A DNA stretch of 11,491 nt from Thermoplasmatota archaeon (GCA_022848825.1 JAJISH010000411.1:1-11491), one strand, 5' to 3'. Counted from the stretch's first letter, positions 1-6,862 are shown. Made by a program: numbers and translations. The notes: generated by a model not told the origin, from the letters alone.

Positions 1-116
1 TTAGCGAAGTAGGTGAAGTCTTTCGATGCGAGATCTGCGGGAACGTCGTCGAGGTCAAGGAAGCCGGTGGCGGAGAACTCGTCTGCTGCGGCCAGGCTAT
101 GGTGAAGGTCGAATAG
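1..116 (+). CDS. Desulforedoxin-like iron protein, 5' end cut by the window
   Basis: The reading frame is open from base 3 to the TAG at 114-116 and shows 37 residues. They contain CEIC early, then GGGELVCCG, then MVKVE at the end. The CxxC...CC spacing with the Gly-rich turn is the desulforedoxin iron site, in which four Cys bind a rubredoxin-like Fe. The visible part aligns with nearly the whole of a stand-alone desulforedoxin of about 36 residues. Translation stops where a desulfoferrodoxin would run on into its superoxide reductase domain, so this is not a complete desulfoferrodoxin. What lies upstream is unseen: the gene may be a small redox protein missing only a few residues, or the C-terminal domain of a larger oxidative-stress protein. 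It ends 3 bp from the stop of the convergent flavoprotein gene. The domain call is firm; the full architecture is not. Confidence 0.85.
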   Translation, partial: SEVGEVFRCEICGNVVEVKEAGGGELVCCGQAMVKVE

Positions 117-119
117 CGA

Positions 120-713
120 CTATTCCGTCCGGCCTGCTGGCGCGGCGATTCTGACGCCGATCTCAAATGCCCTGGCCATGGTCTCCTCGTCGTCCTTGAC
201 GCCGCCCCTGACCTCGTCCGTTTGACCGTAGAGGATGTTGTCAACAAGCTCGATGTTCGCCCACTTGAAGAACGCCTTCACGGTCGTCAGGATGGGCGTG
301 AAGTCCCTGTCCTGCCCGCCGACCGCGATGAAGACTCCCTTGTTCCGGCTCTTCTTCCTTCTCTCAAAACCATACGTGCCGTCCTCACGCCTCACGTAGG
401 GCATCAGACAGTTGCAGCGGTCAATCATCAGCTTCGTTTGCGCGCTCACGGTGTCGAAGTACAAAGGAGAACCCAGGACGATGACGTCGCACGAGTCCAG
501 AGCGTCATAGATGACCTTCATATCATCGTCGAAGAGGCAGTACTCGGGATCGGGGTCCTTCTCGCAGTCCTGGCAGGGCCTTATCTTCAGGTCGTTCAGA
601 AATATCTTCTCGGTCTCCGCCCCCTCGCTCCTGGCGCCCTCCAGAACTCGCGACACGAGCAGGTCCACGCTCCCCTTCTTGACCGGACTGCCGACGATCC
701 CACAGACCCTCAT
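120..713 (-). CDS. Flavodoxin-fold NAD(P)H-dependent FMN reductase / iron-sulfur flavoprotein-like
   Basis: A 197-residue protein with the flavodoxin-like fold of the NADPH-dependent FMN reductase family. GSPVKKGSVDLL at residues 8-19 is the FMN phosphate-binding loop. GSPLYFDTVSAQTKLMIDR, near residues 81-100, is the second family signature at the flavin and dimer interface. Between them Cys47, Cys50 and Cys59 form a C-x2-C-x8-C group followed by DDDM, the place where iron-sulfur flavoproteins carry a cluster-binding Cys motif. The fourth Cys of the classic motif is not in the usual place, so cluster binding is uncertain. The family moves electrons in anaerobes, often alongside small iron proteins, and a desulforedoxin gene lies tail to tail with this one. 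The ATG is supported by GAAGGTG five bases upstream. The physiological substrate cannot be told from the sequence. Confidence 0.85.
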   Translation of the reverse strand: MRVCGIVGSPVKKGSVDLLVSRVLEGARSEGAETEKIFLNDLKIRPCQDCEKDPDPEYCLFDDDMKVIYDALDSCDVIVLGSPLYFDTVSAQTKLMIDRCNCLMPYVRREDGTYGFERRKKSRNKGVFIAVGGQDRDFTPILTTVKAFFKWANIELVDNILYGQTDEVRGGVKDDEETMARAFEIGVRIAAPAGRTE

Positions 714-780
714 TCTGCCACCTTCTGCAATCTAGGGAATCAGCGGTGCGAGAAAAGACTTATGGGTCTCCAAGGGATCA

Positions 781-801
781 ACGGCCCGGGAAGGGGGCCG
801 T
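781..801 (-). terminator. GC-rich hairpin downstream of the zinc-finger/membrane operon, possible terminator
   Basis: A perfect 7-bp inverted repeat, ACGGCCC at 781-787 and GGGCCGT at 795-801, encloses a 7-base loop. It lies 14 bases past the stop of the membrane protein gene on the minus strand, in the gap before the flavoprotein gene. No T-run follows directly; a pyrimidine stretch (TCTTTTCTC on the minus strand) comes about 25 bases later. Archaeal termination relies mainly on T-runs, so this may instead be an mRNA end-stabilising structure. Confidence 0.35.
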
Positions 802-815
802 AGGCCGTCGCCGAC

Positions 816-1196
816 CTACTCCTTCTTCCCAAGTCCCATGTCCTCGAGGTTCGCTCGAAGGACGTCACCCAATCCGACGGGCATCAGGGACAGCATACGA
901 AGGATGCCTAACAGGGCAATGGTAATGCCGAAAAGCACCGTCGCAATGCCTACAAGCTTCAGCGTCAGGATCGTGGGTTTCATCTCCTCGATGGCCGCCA
1001 GATCCTTCGCCAGGTCGGAACCCGCCAGCGCGCTGTCCCTGTCTGCCTTCGAGTTGTTCGCGAAGTAGTCCTCCTGCATGGGGACGAGCACCGTCTGCTC
1101 CATGATCAGGGCTGTCCAGGCCATGCCGACGCCGATGACGGCGAACAGTATGGCGATCAAGGTTACCTTTCTCACCATCTTGACCGGTGGATCCAT
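816..1196 (-). CDS. Small two-helix membrane protein of unknown function
   Basis: A 126-residue protein I do not recognise as a named family. It has two clear hydrophobic segments: residues about 10-32 (TLIAILFAVIGVGMAWTALI) and about 75-100 (containing LVGIATVLFGITIALLGIL). Basic residues before the first helix and an Arg after the second suggest both ends are cytoplasmic, with the roughly 45-residue acidic stretch between them outside. No catalytic motif is visible. The ATG follows TAGGAGGCG by five bases, and the TAG of that ribosome binding site is the stop codon of the upstream zinc-finger gene, so the two are almost certainly co-transcribed and translationally coupled (11-base gap). A role as membrane partner or anchor of the zinc-finger protein is inference. 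Confidence 0.75.
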   Translation of the reverse strand: MDPPVKMVRKVTLIAILFAVIGVGMAWTALIMEQTVLVPMQEDYFANNSKADRDSALAGSDLAKDLAAIEEMKPTILTLKLVGIATVLFGITIALLGILRMLSLMPVGLGDVLRANLEDMGLGKKE

Positions 1197-1207
1197 CTCG
1201 TCGCCTC

Positions 1208-1717
1208 CTACGCCAGCATCTGGCCGAACTTCTTCCGGACCATCTTTCGCTTGAGGAAGAAGTAGTCCTCCGTCGATTTCATGACGGCCTGCTTCTCCAT
1301 CATCTTGCGCTCGTGCGGCCAGTCCTTCATGATCTCGGCGAAGACGGTCATAAGCGTGTTGCGGTGCTCCTTCGGGATTTCCATCATGATGTCGGTCCTA
1401 GCCTTCACGACCTTCATCCTGGCATCCTCGGAGATATCACCAAGAGCGTTGAGAAGGTCGGCTATCGCCGCCTCCCGCTCCGCCTCGGGCATTCCCAGGA
1501 ACTTGCGCATCCTCGAGCCCAGAAGTTGCTTTCTCTCGTCCAGGGGCTTGGAGGCCAAATCCTCCAGGAACCCCAGTTGCACATTCAGCTTCTCAGCGGC
1601 CTCCGCGTATTCCTTACATTCGGGACACGCTGCGAAGTGCTCTTCGTAGGAACGGACGTCCCCACCAGCACACTCCTCGCAGGCGCTGAGCATTTCATCT
1701 AGTTGTTGTGACGTCAA
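1208..1717 (-). CDS. Cytoplasmic zinc-finger protein with anti-sigma-like HxxxCxxC motif
   Basis: A 169-residue protein with an N-terminal Cys/His cluster: Cys13-x2-Cys16, then His27-x3-Cys31-x2-Cys34. The H-x3-C-x2-C half is the hallmark of the zf-HC2 / ZAS zinc-binding anti-sigma fold. The rest (about 40-169) is charged and looks almost wholly helical, with no membrane segment and a basic C-terminus (FLKRKMVRKKFG). The start is TTG: GGAGGTG sits five bases upstream, far better than anything before the internal ATG at residue 9. The next gene encodes a two-helix membrane protein, so the pair resembles an anti-sigma factor split into soluble and membrane parts. Archaea lack bacterial sigma factors, so the partner must be different. 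It could be a redox or metal-sensing regulator or just a zinc-stabilised adaptor; function is unknown. Confidence 0.75.
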   Translation of the reverse strand: MTSQQLDEMLSACEECAGGDVRSYEEHFAACPECKEYAEAAEKLNVQLGFLEDLASKPLDERKQLLGSRMRKFLGMPEAEREAAIADLLNALGDISEDARMKVVKARTDIMMEIPKEHRNTLMTVFAEIMKDWPHERKMMEKQAVMKSTEDYFFLKRKMVRKKFGQMLA

Positions 1718-1847
1718 AATTACACCTCCGATAATAGTCTACACTCGGGGGCATATCAACTGTCGTTTGTCCCCTGCGAGGGTGACAGCTGCAAAAGAAT
1801 AATGTTATGAGCGACTATCACTTGGCAATAGCAGGAGAAGTGGTCGC
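1718..1847. promoter_or_regulatory. Divergent promoter region between the zinc-finger operon and the SHMT-GcvT fusion
   Basis: This 130-bp gap separates two divergent transcription units. For the plus gene the best TATA-like stretch is the AT-rich 1793-1810 (AAAAGAATAATGTTATGA), which would place a transcription start near 1825-1830 and a short leader. For the minus operon the candidate is TTGATATG (minus strand, about 1752-1759), again giving a short leader. A near-perfect inverted pair, TAATAGTC (1732-1739) and GACTATCA (1813-1820), 7 of 8 matching, sits one copy near each gene start and might be operator half-sites. All of these calls are by eye and weak; only the divergent arrangement is certain. 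Confidence 0.4.
1723..1729 (-). promoter_or_regulatory. Ribosome binding site deciding the TTG start of the zinc-finger gene
   Basis: Read on the minus strand this is GGAGGTG, a perfect match to the archaeal/bacterial anti-Shine-Dalgarno, followed by TAATT and then TTG. The same five-base spacing occurs before the ATG starts at 713 and 1196, which fixes the TTG as the start. Confidence 0.8.
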
Positions 1848-4800
1848 ATGGCCAAGAGAACATACGCGGATCTGGTCTTCAACGCTCGCCTCGAGGATAT
1901 CGACAAGGAGGTCGCTGACCTCATAGGCTTCGAGGAGGAGAGGCAGGATAGGAAGCTCATAATGATCGCATCCGAGAGCTATTGTCCCAGCCCGGTGAGG
2001 GAGGCGGTCGCGTCCGCCTTCGCGAACCTCTACGCCGAGGGGCATCCATCGGTCAGGATGGACAAGGAGGCCAGGGGGCTGGCAACGGACTACGAGCACC
2101 AGATGACGCACCAGCGCAGGTTCGCGGACAGGAGGTACTACAAGGGCTGTGAGTACGTCAACGTCATGGAGAACCTGGCGGAGAAGAGACTGGCGGAGAT
2201 CTTCGCGACGGACGAGATATCCGCGGACGAGATCTTCACGAACGTCCAGCCGCTCTCGGGCGCTATCGCCAATAACGCCGTCTACAGCGCCTTCCTCGAG
2301 CCCGGTGACACGGTCATGGGGATGGCGCTCAACGCGGGCGGGCATCTCACGCACGGGAGCGAGGTGAACCGCTCAGGGCGGTACTACAACATAATCCCGT
2401 ACTACCCGGACGACAGGACTGGCAAGTTCGATTTCAAGGAGCTGAAGAGGCTCGCCAAGGAGCACAGACCGAAACTTGTCATCGCGGGGTACAGCGCCTA
2501 CCCGTGGAATATCAACTGGAAGAAGTTCAGGGAGGTCGCCGACGCGGCTGGCGGGGCGATTCTCCTCGCGGACATGGCGCACGTCGCAGGCCTCATCGTT
2601 GGCGGGCAGTTCAACAACCCCATCGGATACGCGGACGTGGTCATGTTCACGACCCAGAAGTCGATCTGCGGTCCCCGCGGGGCGGTCCTCATGACGACGG
2701 ACAAGGAGAAGGCGAAGGCGCTGGACCGGGCCGTCTTCCCGGGCGAGCAGAGCGGGCCGCACCTGAACAACGTCATCGCGAAGGCCGTGTGCTTCGAGAT
2801 AGCCAAGACGCCCGAGTTCAGGGAGCTGACGAGGAGGATCGTGGAGAACGCGAAGCATCTGGTGAGCTCGTTCAAGAAGCTCGGTCTTACCGTCGCCTAT
2901 GGCGGGACGGACAGCCACCTGCTTCTGATCGACCTGAGGGACGTCAAGACGAAGACCGGCTACCCGCTCACGGGCGAGATAGTCGCCCGCATCATGGAGC
3001 TCTGTGGAATCGTCATCAACAAGAACACGATCCCGTACGATGAGAACGCCATACACCCGAGCGCGATACGCTTCGGCACGACTTGGGTCACCCAGCGGGG
3101 GTTCGGAAAGAGTCAAATGGAGAAGATCGCCGCCTTGTCTCACAGGATACTGACGAACATCCAGCCCTTCCACTACGTCGGACGGGAGAAGGACGTAGGC
3201 AGGGGGAAGATCGAGCTCAGGATACTCGAAGAGGTCAGGCGGGAGGTCGACGAGCTTGTCCGGGAGGCGAGGAGCGAGGTGCCCGCGCCGAGGCATGGAT
3301 ATCCGCACTATGGCACCGGCGAAGGTGAGGACCTCGAGAGTCCTCTTGAGGAGATTCACAAGGAGTCCCGCGCCAAGATGAGGAGGGTCGGCGGGTGGAG
3401 GATTCCTGCCGTCTATCACACGCTGAAGAAGGACATCGAGAAGACCAAGGACTCCGCGGGAGTCTTGGACGCGTCTGCCTACGGCCTCCTAGAGGTTCGC
3501 GGCTGGCGGGCGAGGCCATTCCTCGACGAGGTCTGCACAGGTCCCATTCGCGACATGGAAGTGGGAATGAGCCAGAGGACTCTCGTCCTGGACAAGGACG
3601 GCAGGATAATCGACGACGTGGTCGTGATGAGAGGGCCGCCTGACAGGGTCGGAAGGGACCGCTACATCGTCGTGACCAATCCCCAGAACGCAGACAGGAT
3701 CAAGCTCTGGTTCCGAGCGCTGTCCGATTCCTACGTGATTTTCGATGACGACCTCTTCAGAAAGGTTCAAGGACCCGTCATAGTCGGAGACCTCAGGCGG
3801 GAGGGCAAGACGAGCATCTTGCTCCACGGTCACAGCAGCCTGAGGGTTCTGAGGAAACTGGCTCCAGAGCTCAAGAAGTGGGACGGCAAGGGTCTCGTGA
3901 AGGTTTCGATGGGCAAGAACCGGGTCGTGATCGGATGGGCCGGGTTCCACGAGAAGTGTGAGAGGTTCCACATCATCGTTGACAGGAAGAAGAGCGTGCA
4001 CGTCTGGAAAGCGATTCTGGACGCGGGCAAGAGAATGGGGATCGGCCCGATCGGATATGACGCAGAACTGGATACGCGGAAGAGGCGCTACCTCCCGATC
4101 TACGGCAAGAGGAAGACACACGGGAGTGAGATAGTGCGCAGGCGGAAGGATTTCATGGACATCTCGAAACCCTATTTCGTGGGTCAAAGAGATTTCCTGC
4201 GGAAGAGGTCCCGCAAGAAGATGTACATGTACGAGCCAGAGGACATTCCGCCGAGGAGGAGCTGCCTGTACGAAGAGCACCTCAAGCTGGCCAAAAGGAC
4301 ATCCATGAAGCCCTTCGCGGGATGGGAGATGCCCATCCTCTACACGAGCATCGCCGACGAGCACAGGGCGGTCCGCGAGACCGCTGGGCTCTTCGATGTG
4401 AGCCACATGGGCGTCATCAGCGTTCAGGGGAGAGACGCCACCGACTTCCTGGATGCCGTAACGACGAACTACGTCAGATGGCTCAAGCCCTGCGAATCAC
4501 ACTATTCCTACGTGCTGGACATTGGCGGGCATGTCCTGGATGACATCTTCATCTACAAGATCGACGAGGAGGACTACATGATCGTCGCCAACGCCGTCAA
4601 CGCAGAGAAGGTATTTGCCTGGCTTCAGGCCGTCAGCACCGGTGAGTACCTCCTCAGCAGGGAACACCCGTCCGTGGACGTCAGCGGAGACGTGAGCGTG
4701 AGGGACCTCAAGGACCCCTCGAGCGGGAGGGACCGGCGGGTGGATATCGCGCTCCAAGGACCCAGTTCCCGCGAGACAATCATGGAGCTGATCAAGGACG

Positions 4801-5495
4801 AAAGGCTGAGGCGGAGGTTCTGGTCGCTGGCAAGGTTCGAGCTCATGAAGCTGAGGCTGGGCAACGTTCCGTTGATAATCTCCCGCTCGGGATATACCGG
4901 CGAGGAGTATGGTTACGAGCTCTTCGTGCACCCGAAGAATGCTCCGAAGCTGTGGAATCAGATCCTGGAAAAGGGAAAGCCCTACGGCGTGAAGCCAGCG
5001 GGCCTGGGAGCGAGGGACTCCACCCGGACAGAGGCGGGATTCCCGCTGTGGGGGAACGAGCTCGCGGGCGAGCACGATCTCTTCCCGACAGAGGCGGGAT
5101 ATGGGACCTTCGTCAAGCTGCACAAGTCCTTTTTCGTCGGTAGGCAGAGAGCGGTCGAGAAGGCCAGGAACCGCGAGAGAGAGATCATCCGCTACCGGAT
5201 GAACAAGAAGGGAATTCGCGTTGTCAGGCCCGGTGCCTTTGTCGTGAGCGGTCAGGACAGGATCATCGGGGAGGTGACGAGCAGCGTCGTCATCGAGGGA
5301 AGGCAGCTTGGCTTGGCTCTGGTGCCGAGAGAGCATGCGCTCGAGGACGCAGAGATTGGAATGGTCATCCCGCCAAGGGGAGTGAAAGCCTCAGGGAAGG
5401 AGATGCAGAGACTCGTGGACTCAGGCTCCGCGACGGTCGAAAGGGCGAGGACACTCCCCAGACTGCTGATCGCGGAAGAGGGTCAAGAAGAGTAG
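1848..5495 (+). CDS. Fusion of serine hydroxymethyltransferase with two GcvT (aminomethyltransferase) folds
   Basis: A 1215-residue three-part protein. Residues 1-445 are a PLP-dependent SHMT (serine + tetrahydrofolate to glycine + methylene-tetrahydrofolate). Lys271 in TTQKSICGPRG is the PLP lysine. Asp242 and His245 (DMAHVAG), His166 (GGHLTHG), Glu64 and Arg408 (IRFGT) also match catalytic positions, so it looks active. A roughly 26-residue insert lies at about 68-95, before Tyr97-Tyr98. A charged helical linker covers about 445-497. Residues about 500-800 form a GcvT-like fold that keeps IIDD (589-590) but has DASAYG instead of DVSHMG and lacks the GARDxxRxEAG motif. Residues 806-1205 form a full GcvT: FAGWEMP, DVSHMG, VLDD (Asp898-899), GARDSTRTEAG, PTEAGYG and a C-terminal barrel. 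A stand-alone GcvT is about 370 residues and an SHMT about 420. The frame is uninterrupted, so this is one chain. The start is ATG with GGAG 10 bases upstream. Confidence 0.9.
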   Translation: MAKRTYADLVFNARLEDIDKEVADLIGFEEERQDRKLIMIASESYCPSPVREAVASAFANLYAEGHPSVRMDKEARGLATDYEHQMTHQRRFADRRYYKGCEYVNVMENLAEKRLAEIFATDEISADEIFTNVQPLSGAIANNAVYSAFLEPGDTVMGMALNAGGHLTHGSEVNRSGRYYNIIPYYPDDRTGKFDFKELKRLAKEHRPKLVIAGYSAYPWNINWKKFREVADAAGGAILLADMAHVAGLIVGGQFNNPIGYADVVMFTTQKSICGPRGAVLMTTDKEKAKALDRAVFPGEQSGPHLNNVIAKAVCFEIAKTPEFRELTRRIVENAKHLVSSFKKLGLTVAYGGTDSHLLLIDLRDVKTKTGYPLTGEIVARIMELCGIVINKNTIPYDENAIHPSAIRFGTTWVTQRGFGKSQMEKIAALSHRILTNIQPFHYVGREKDVGRGKIELRILEEVRREVDELVREARSEVPAPRHGYPHYGTGEGEDLESPLEEIHKESRAKMRRVGGWRIPAVYHTLKKDIEKTKDSAGVLDASAYGLLEVRGWRARPFLDEVCTGPIRDMEVGMSQRTLVLDKDGRIIDDVVVMRGPPDRVGRDRYIVVTNPQNADRIKLWFRALSDSYVIFDDDLFRKVQGPVIVGDLRREGKTSILLHGHSSLRVLRKLAPELKKWDGKGLVKVSMGKNRVVIGWAGFHEKCERFHIIVDRKKSVHVWKAILDAGKRMGIGPIGYDAELDTRKRRYLPIYGKRKTHGSEIVRRRKDFMDISKPYFVGQRDFLRKRSRKKMYMYEPEDIPPRRSCLYEEHLKLAKRTSMKPFAGWEMPILYTSIADEHRAVRETAGLFDVSHMGVISVQGRDATDFLDAVTTNYVRWLKPCESHYSYVLDIGGHVLDDIFIYKIDEEDYMIVANAVNAEKVFAWLQAVSTGEYLLSREHPSVDVSGDVSVRDLKDPSSGRDRRVDIALQGPSSRETIMELIKDERLRRRFWSLARFELMKLRLGNVPLIISRSGYTGEEYGYELFVHPKNAPKLWNQILEKGKPYGVKPAGLGARDSTRTEAGFPLWGNELAGEHDLFPTEAGYGTFVKLHKSFFVGRQRAVEKARNREREIIRYRMNKKGIRVVRPGAFVVSGQDRIIGEVTSSVVIEGRQLGLALVPREHALEDAEIGMVIPPRGVKASGKEMQRLVDSGSATVERARTLPRLLIAEEGQEE

Positions 5496-5496
5496 C

Positions 5497-6054
5497 TCAC
5501 TCCGAGTGCAGCTCGTTCATGTTGCGGAAGCAACCCGCTGAGATGAGCCCCTGCTCGATCCATTCGTCAATGATGGGGAACGACGTCTTCTCCACTCGGC
5601 CAAAAAGCTCGGATATCTTGAGCGTCCCGCTCGCCAGCATCTCTTCGACCAGTGGCATCTGGCTTTTCGAATACAACGAGCAAAGCGGTTCCAAGTGCCC
5701 GTTCCTCCATCTCGGAACGACGAGCTCATTCTCACCATGATCGAGCAGAAGATCCAGTATCCGCGGGTCGAGGTCTGGCATGTCGCACGCGAGGACAAAG
5801 ACCCGCTCGTATCTCGCGTTCTTCAGGGCGGAGTAGATCCCGCCCAACGGACCCTTCTCGCTCACTAGATCCCCTCTGATGTCCGCATCAGTGCCCGAGA
5901 ACTCGCCCTGAAGGAAGACATCGTCCGAGAGCCTTTGGAACTTCTCGTAGCATATGTCGAAGAGTGGCTTTCCATCAACTTCGAAGAGCTGTTTGGCCCG
6001 CCCGAAACGGGAGGAGTTCCCGCCAGTGAGAATCGCTACCGAGACATCCGTCAG
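5497..6054 (-). CDS. mobA: Molybdenum cofactor guanylyltransferase, probable CTG start
   Basis: About 185 residues of a MobA-type nucleotidyltransferase, which joins GMP from GTP to molybdopterin to make the dinucleotide cofactor of formate dehydrogenase-type enzymes. Counting from CTG as residue 1, LTGGNSSRFGRAK (9-21) is the GTP-binding loop with its conserved Lys21. GPLGG lies at 68-72, the metal-binding CDMP at 90-93, and GHLEPLCSLY further on. Length fits the family. The usual Asp before the loop Lys is Ala here. No ATG, GTG or TTG exists in frame before the GTP loop. The first such codon is the GTG at 5863-5865, which would delete the active site. The CTG at 6052-6054 gives the natural-looking start TDVSVAILTGG, and GGGTG lies five bases upstream. 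It follows fdhD by four bases in one operon and converges on the SHMT fusion with a 1-bp gap. Confidence 0.85.
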   Translation of the reverse strand: MTDVSVAILTGGNSSRFGRAKQLFEVDGKPLFDICYEKFQRLSDDVFLQGEFSGTDADIRGDLVSEKGPLGGIYSALKNARYERVFVLACDMPDLDPRILDLLLDHGENELVVPRWRNGHLEPLCSLYSKSQMPLVEEMLASGTLKISELFGRVEKTSFPIIDEWIEQGLISAGCFRNMNELHSE

Positions 6055-6058
6055 ACGA

Positions 6059-6838
6059 TCACCCGAAGTCGATGTACTTCTCCCCGCAATACAGGTTGAA
6101 CCGCTTTCCCCGAGCGAATCCGATTACCCCCATGTCATACGCATTCGCGAGTTCTATCGCCTCAAGCAACGGGGCGCTCCTGGACATTGCTAACGGGATC
6201 CCGGCCCTGAGGCACTTCCAAACCATGTTCGACGTGATCCTGCCCGTGACGAAGAGAGCCTTGTCCGCGAAAGTGCCGCCGTTGAGGAATGTGGAGCCGA
6301 TGACCTTGTCAACCGCGTTGTGGCGGCTCACATCGAAGGCCGTGGCGATGAGGTTCATCTTCTCATCGAACAGGAAAGCGTAGTGGTAGGCACCGGTCTG
6401 CTTGTAGACGTCCACTCGGTCTGCGGTTTTACTGCGTACGAGCGGGACGTCGGAAGCCTTGATCCTGAGCGGGGAGTCCATCTTCGCGATTCTATCGCCG
6501 ATTCTCTTCTGGACATCCGAGGGAGCCGTGCAGTCCGTCCAGAGTATGTTGTAGTTCCTCCTGTAGGAGATGTCCGGGTCCAGGTCGATGGAGACATCCA
6601 CGCGGAAGCTCCCGTCCTTCTCCCTTTCCGAGTATGTCTTGATCTCAGAGGGCTCATCGATGAAGCCTTCTGAGAAGAGGTTACCATAAACGAAGTCCTT
6701 GATGTCATGAGGTGAGATGATCGTGTCAAAGCCGATCTTGTCCTCGATCTCCAGATGGAGGAACGTCTCTTCGGCGACCAGGTCATCCACTTCTTCGAGG
6801 GCGCCGTCCTTCCATCTCTTGATCCTGATCTTCCTCAT
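6059..6838 (-). CDS. fdhD: FdhD-type sulfur carrier for formate dehydrogenase maturation
   Basis: A 259-residue protein matching FdhD, which passes sulfur from a cysteine desulfurase to the Mo/W-bis-MGD cofactor and thereby activates formate dehydrogenases. Family motifs in order: GNLFSEGFI (about 52-60), FDVSRHNAVDKVIG (family form usually has DVGRHNAVDK), GRITSNMVWK, GIPLAMSRSAP, AIELANAYDMGVIGFARG and the C-terminal FNLYCG. The sulfur-carrying loop, CxxC in the E. coli protein, reads WTDCTAP here with only Cys103, so persulfide transfer would rest on one Cys. Length is normal. The start is ATG at 6838; upstream ATGs are out of frame or lead to stops. The TATA box lies so close that the mRNA should be leaderless or nearly so, which fits the poor ribosome binding site. 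mobA follows in the operon. No formate dehydrogenase subunit gene is in the window. Confidence 0.88.
   Translation of the reverse strand: MRKIRIKRWKDGALEEVDDLVAEETFLHLEIEDKIGFDTIISPHDIKDFVYGNLFSEGFIDEPSEIKTYSEREKDGSFRVDVSIDLDPDISYRRNYNILWTDCTAPSDVQKRIGDRIAKMDSPLRIKASDVPLVRSKTADRVDVYKQTGAYHYAFLFDEKMNLIATAFDVSRHNAVDKVIGSTFLNGGTFADKALFVTGRITSNMVWKCLRAGIPLAMSRSAPLLEAIELANAYDMGVIGFARGKRFNLYCGEKYIDFG
6060..6064 (-). promoter_or_regulatory. Ribosome binding site of mobA embedded in the fdhD stop
   Basis: Minus-strand GGGTG overlaps the last Gly codon and TGA stop of fdhD and lies five bases before the proposed CTG start. This GGTG-N5-start spacing equals that of the starts at 713 and 1717. It implies termination-coupled translation of mobA. 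Confidence 0.5.
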
Positions 6839-6862
6839 CCGTCATGTCATCGGCTGGATTGG

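Noticed and set aside
1709..1716. Perfect palindrome TGACGTCA beside the start codon of the zinc-finger gene
   Set aside because: An 8-base palindrome is expected by chance in a window this size and has no second copy near a promoter element.
2373..4406. Long minus-strand open frames opposite the SHMT-GcvT gene
   Set aside because: They are mirror frames of a high-GC gene, with Arg/Leu/Pro/His-rich compositions and no domain signatures.
5027..5100. Exact 14-base direct repeat GACAGAGGCGGGAT at 5027-5040 and 5087-5100
   Set aside because: Both copies encode the TEAG parts of two separate conserved GcvT motifs; coding coincidence explains them better than a mobile or regulatory repeat.
5497..5865. 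A 122-residue MobA fragment starting at GTG, or a truncated pseudogene
   Set aside because: The frame continues upstream with the intact GTP-binding loop, so the gene is full length and only its start codon is unusual.
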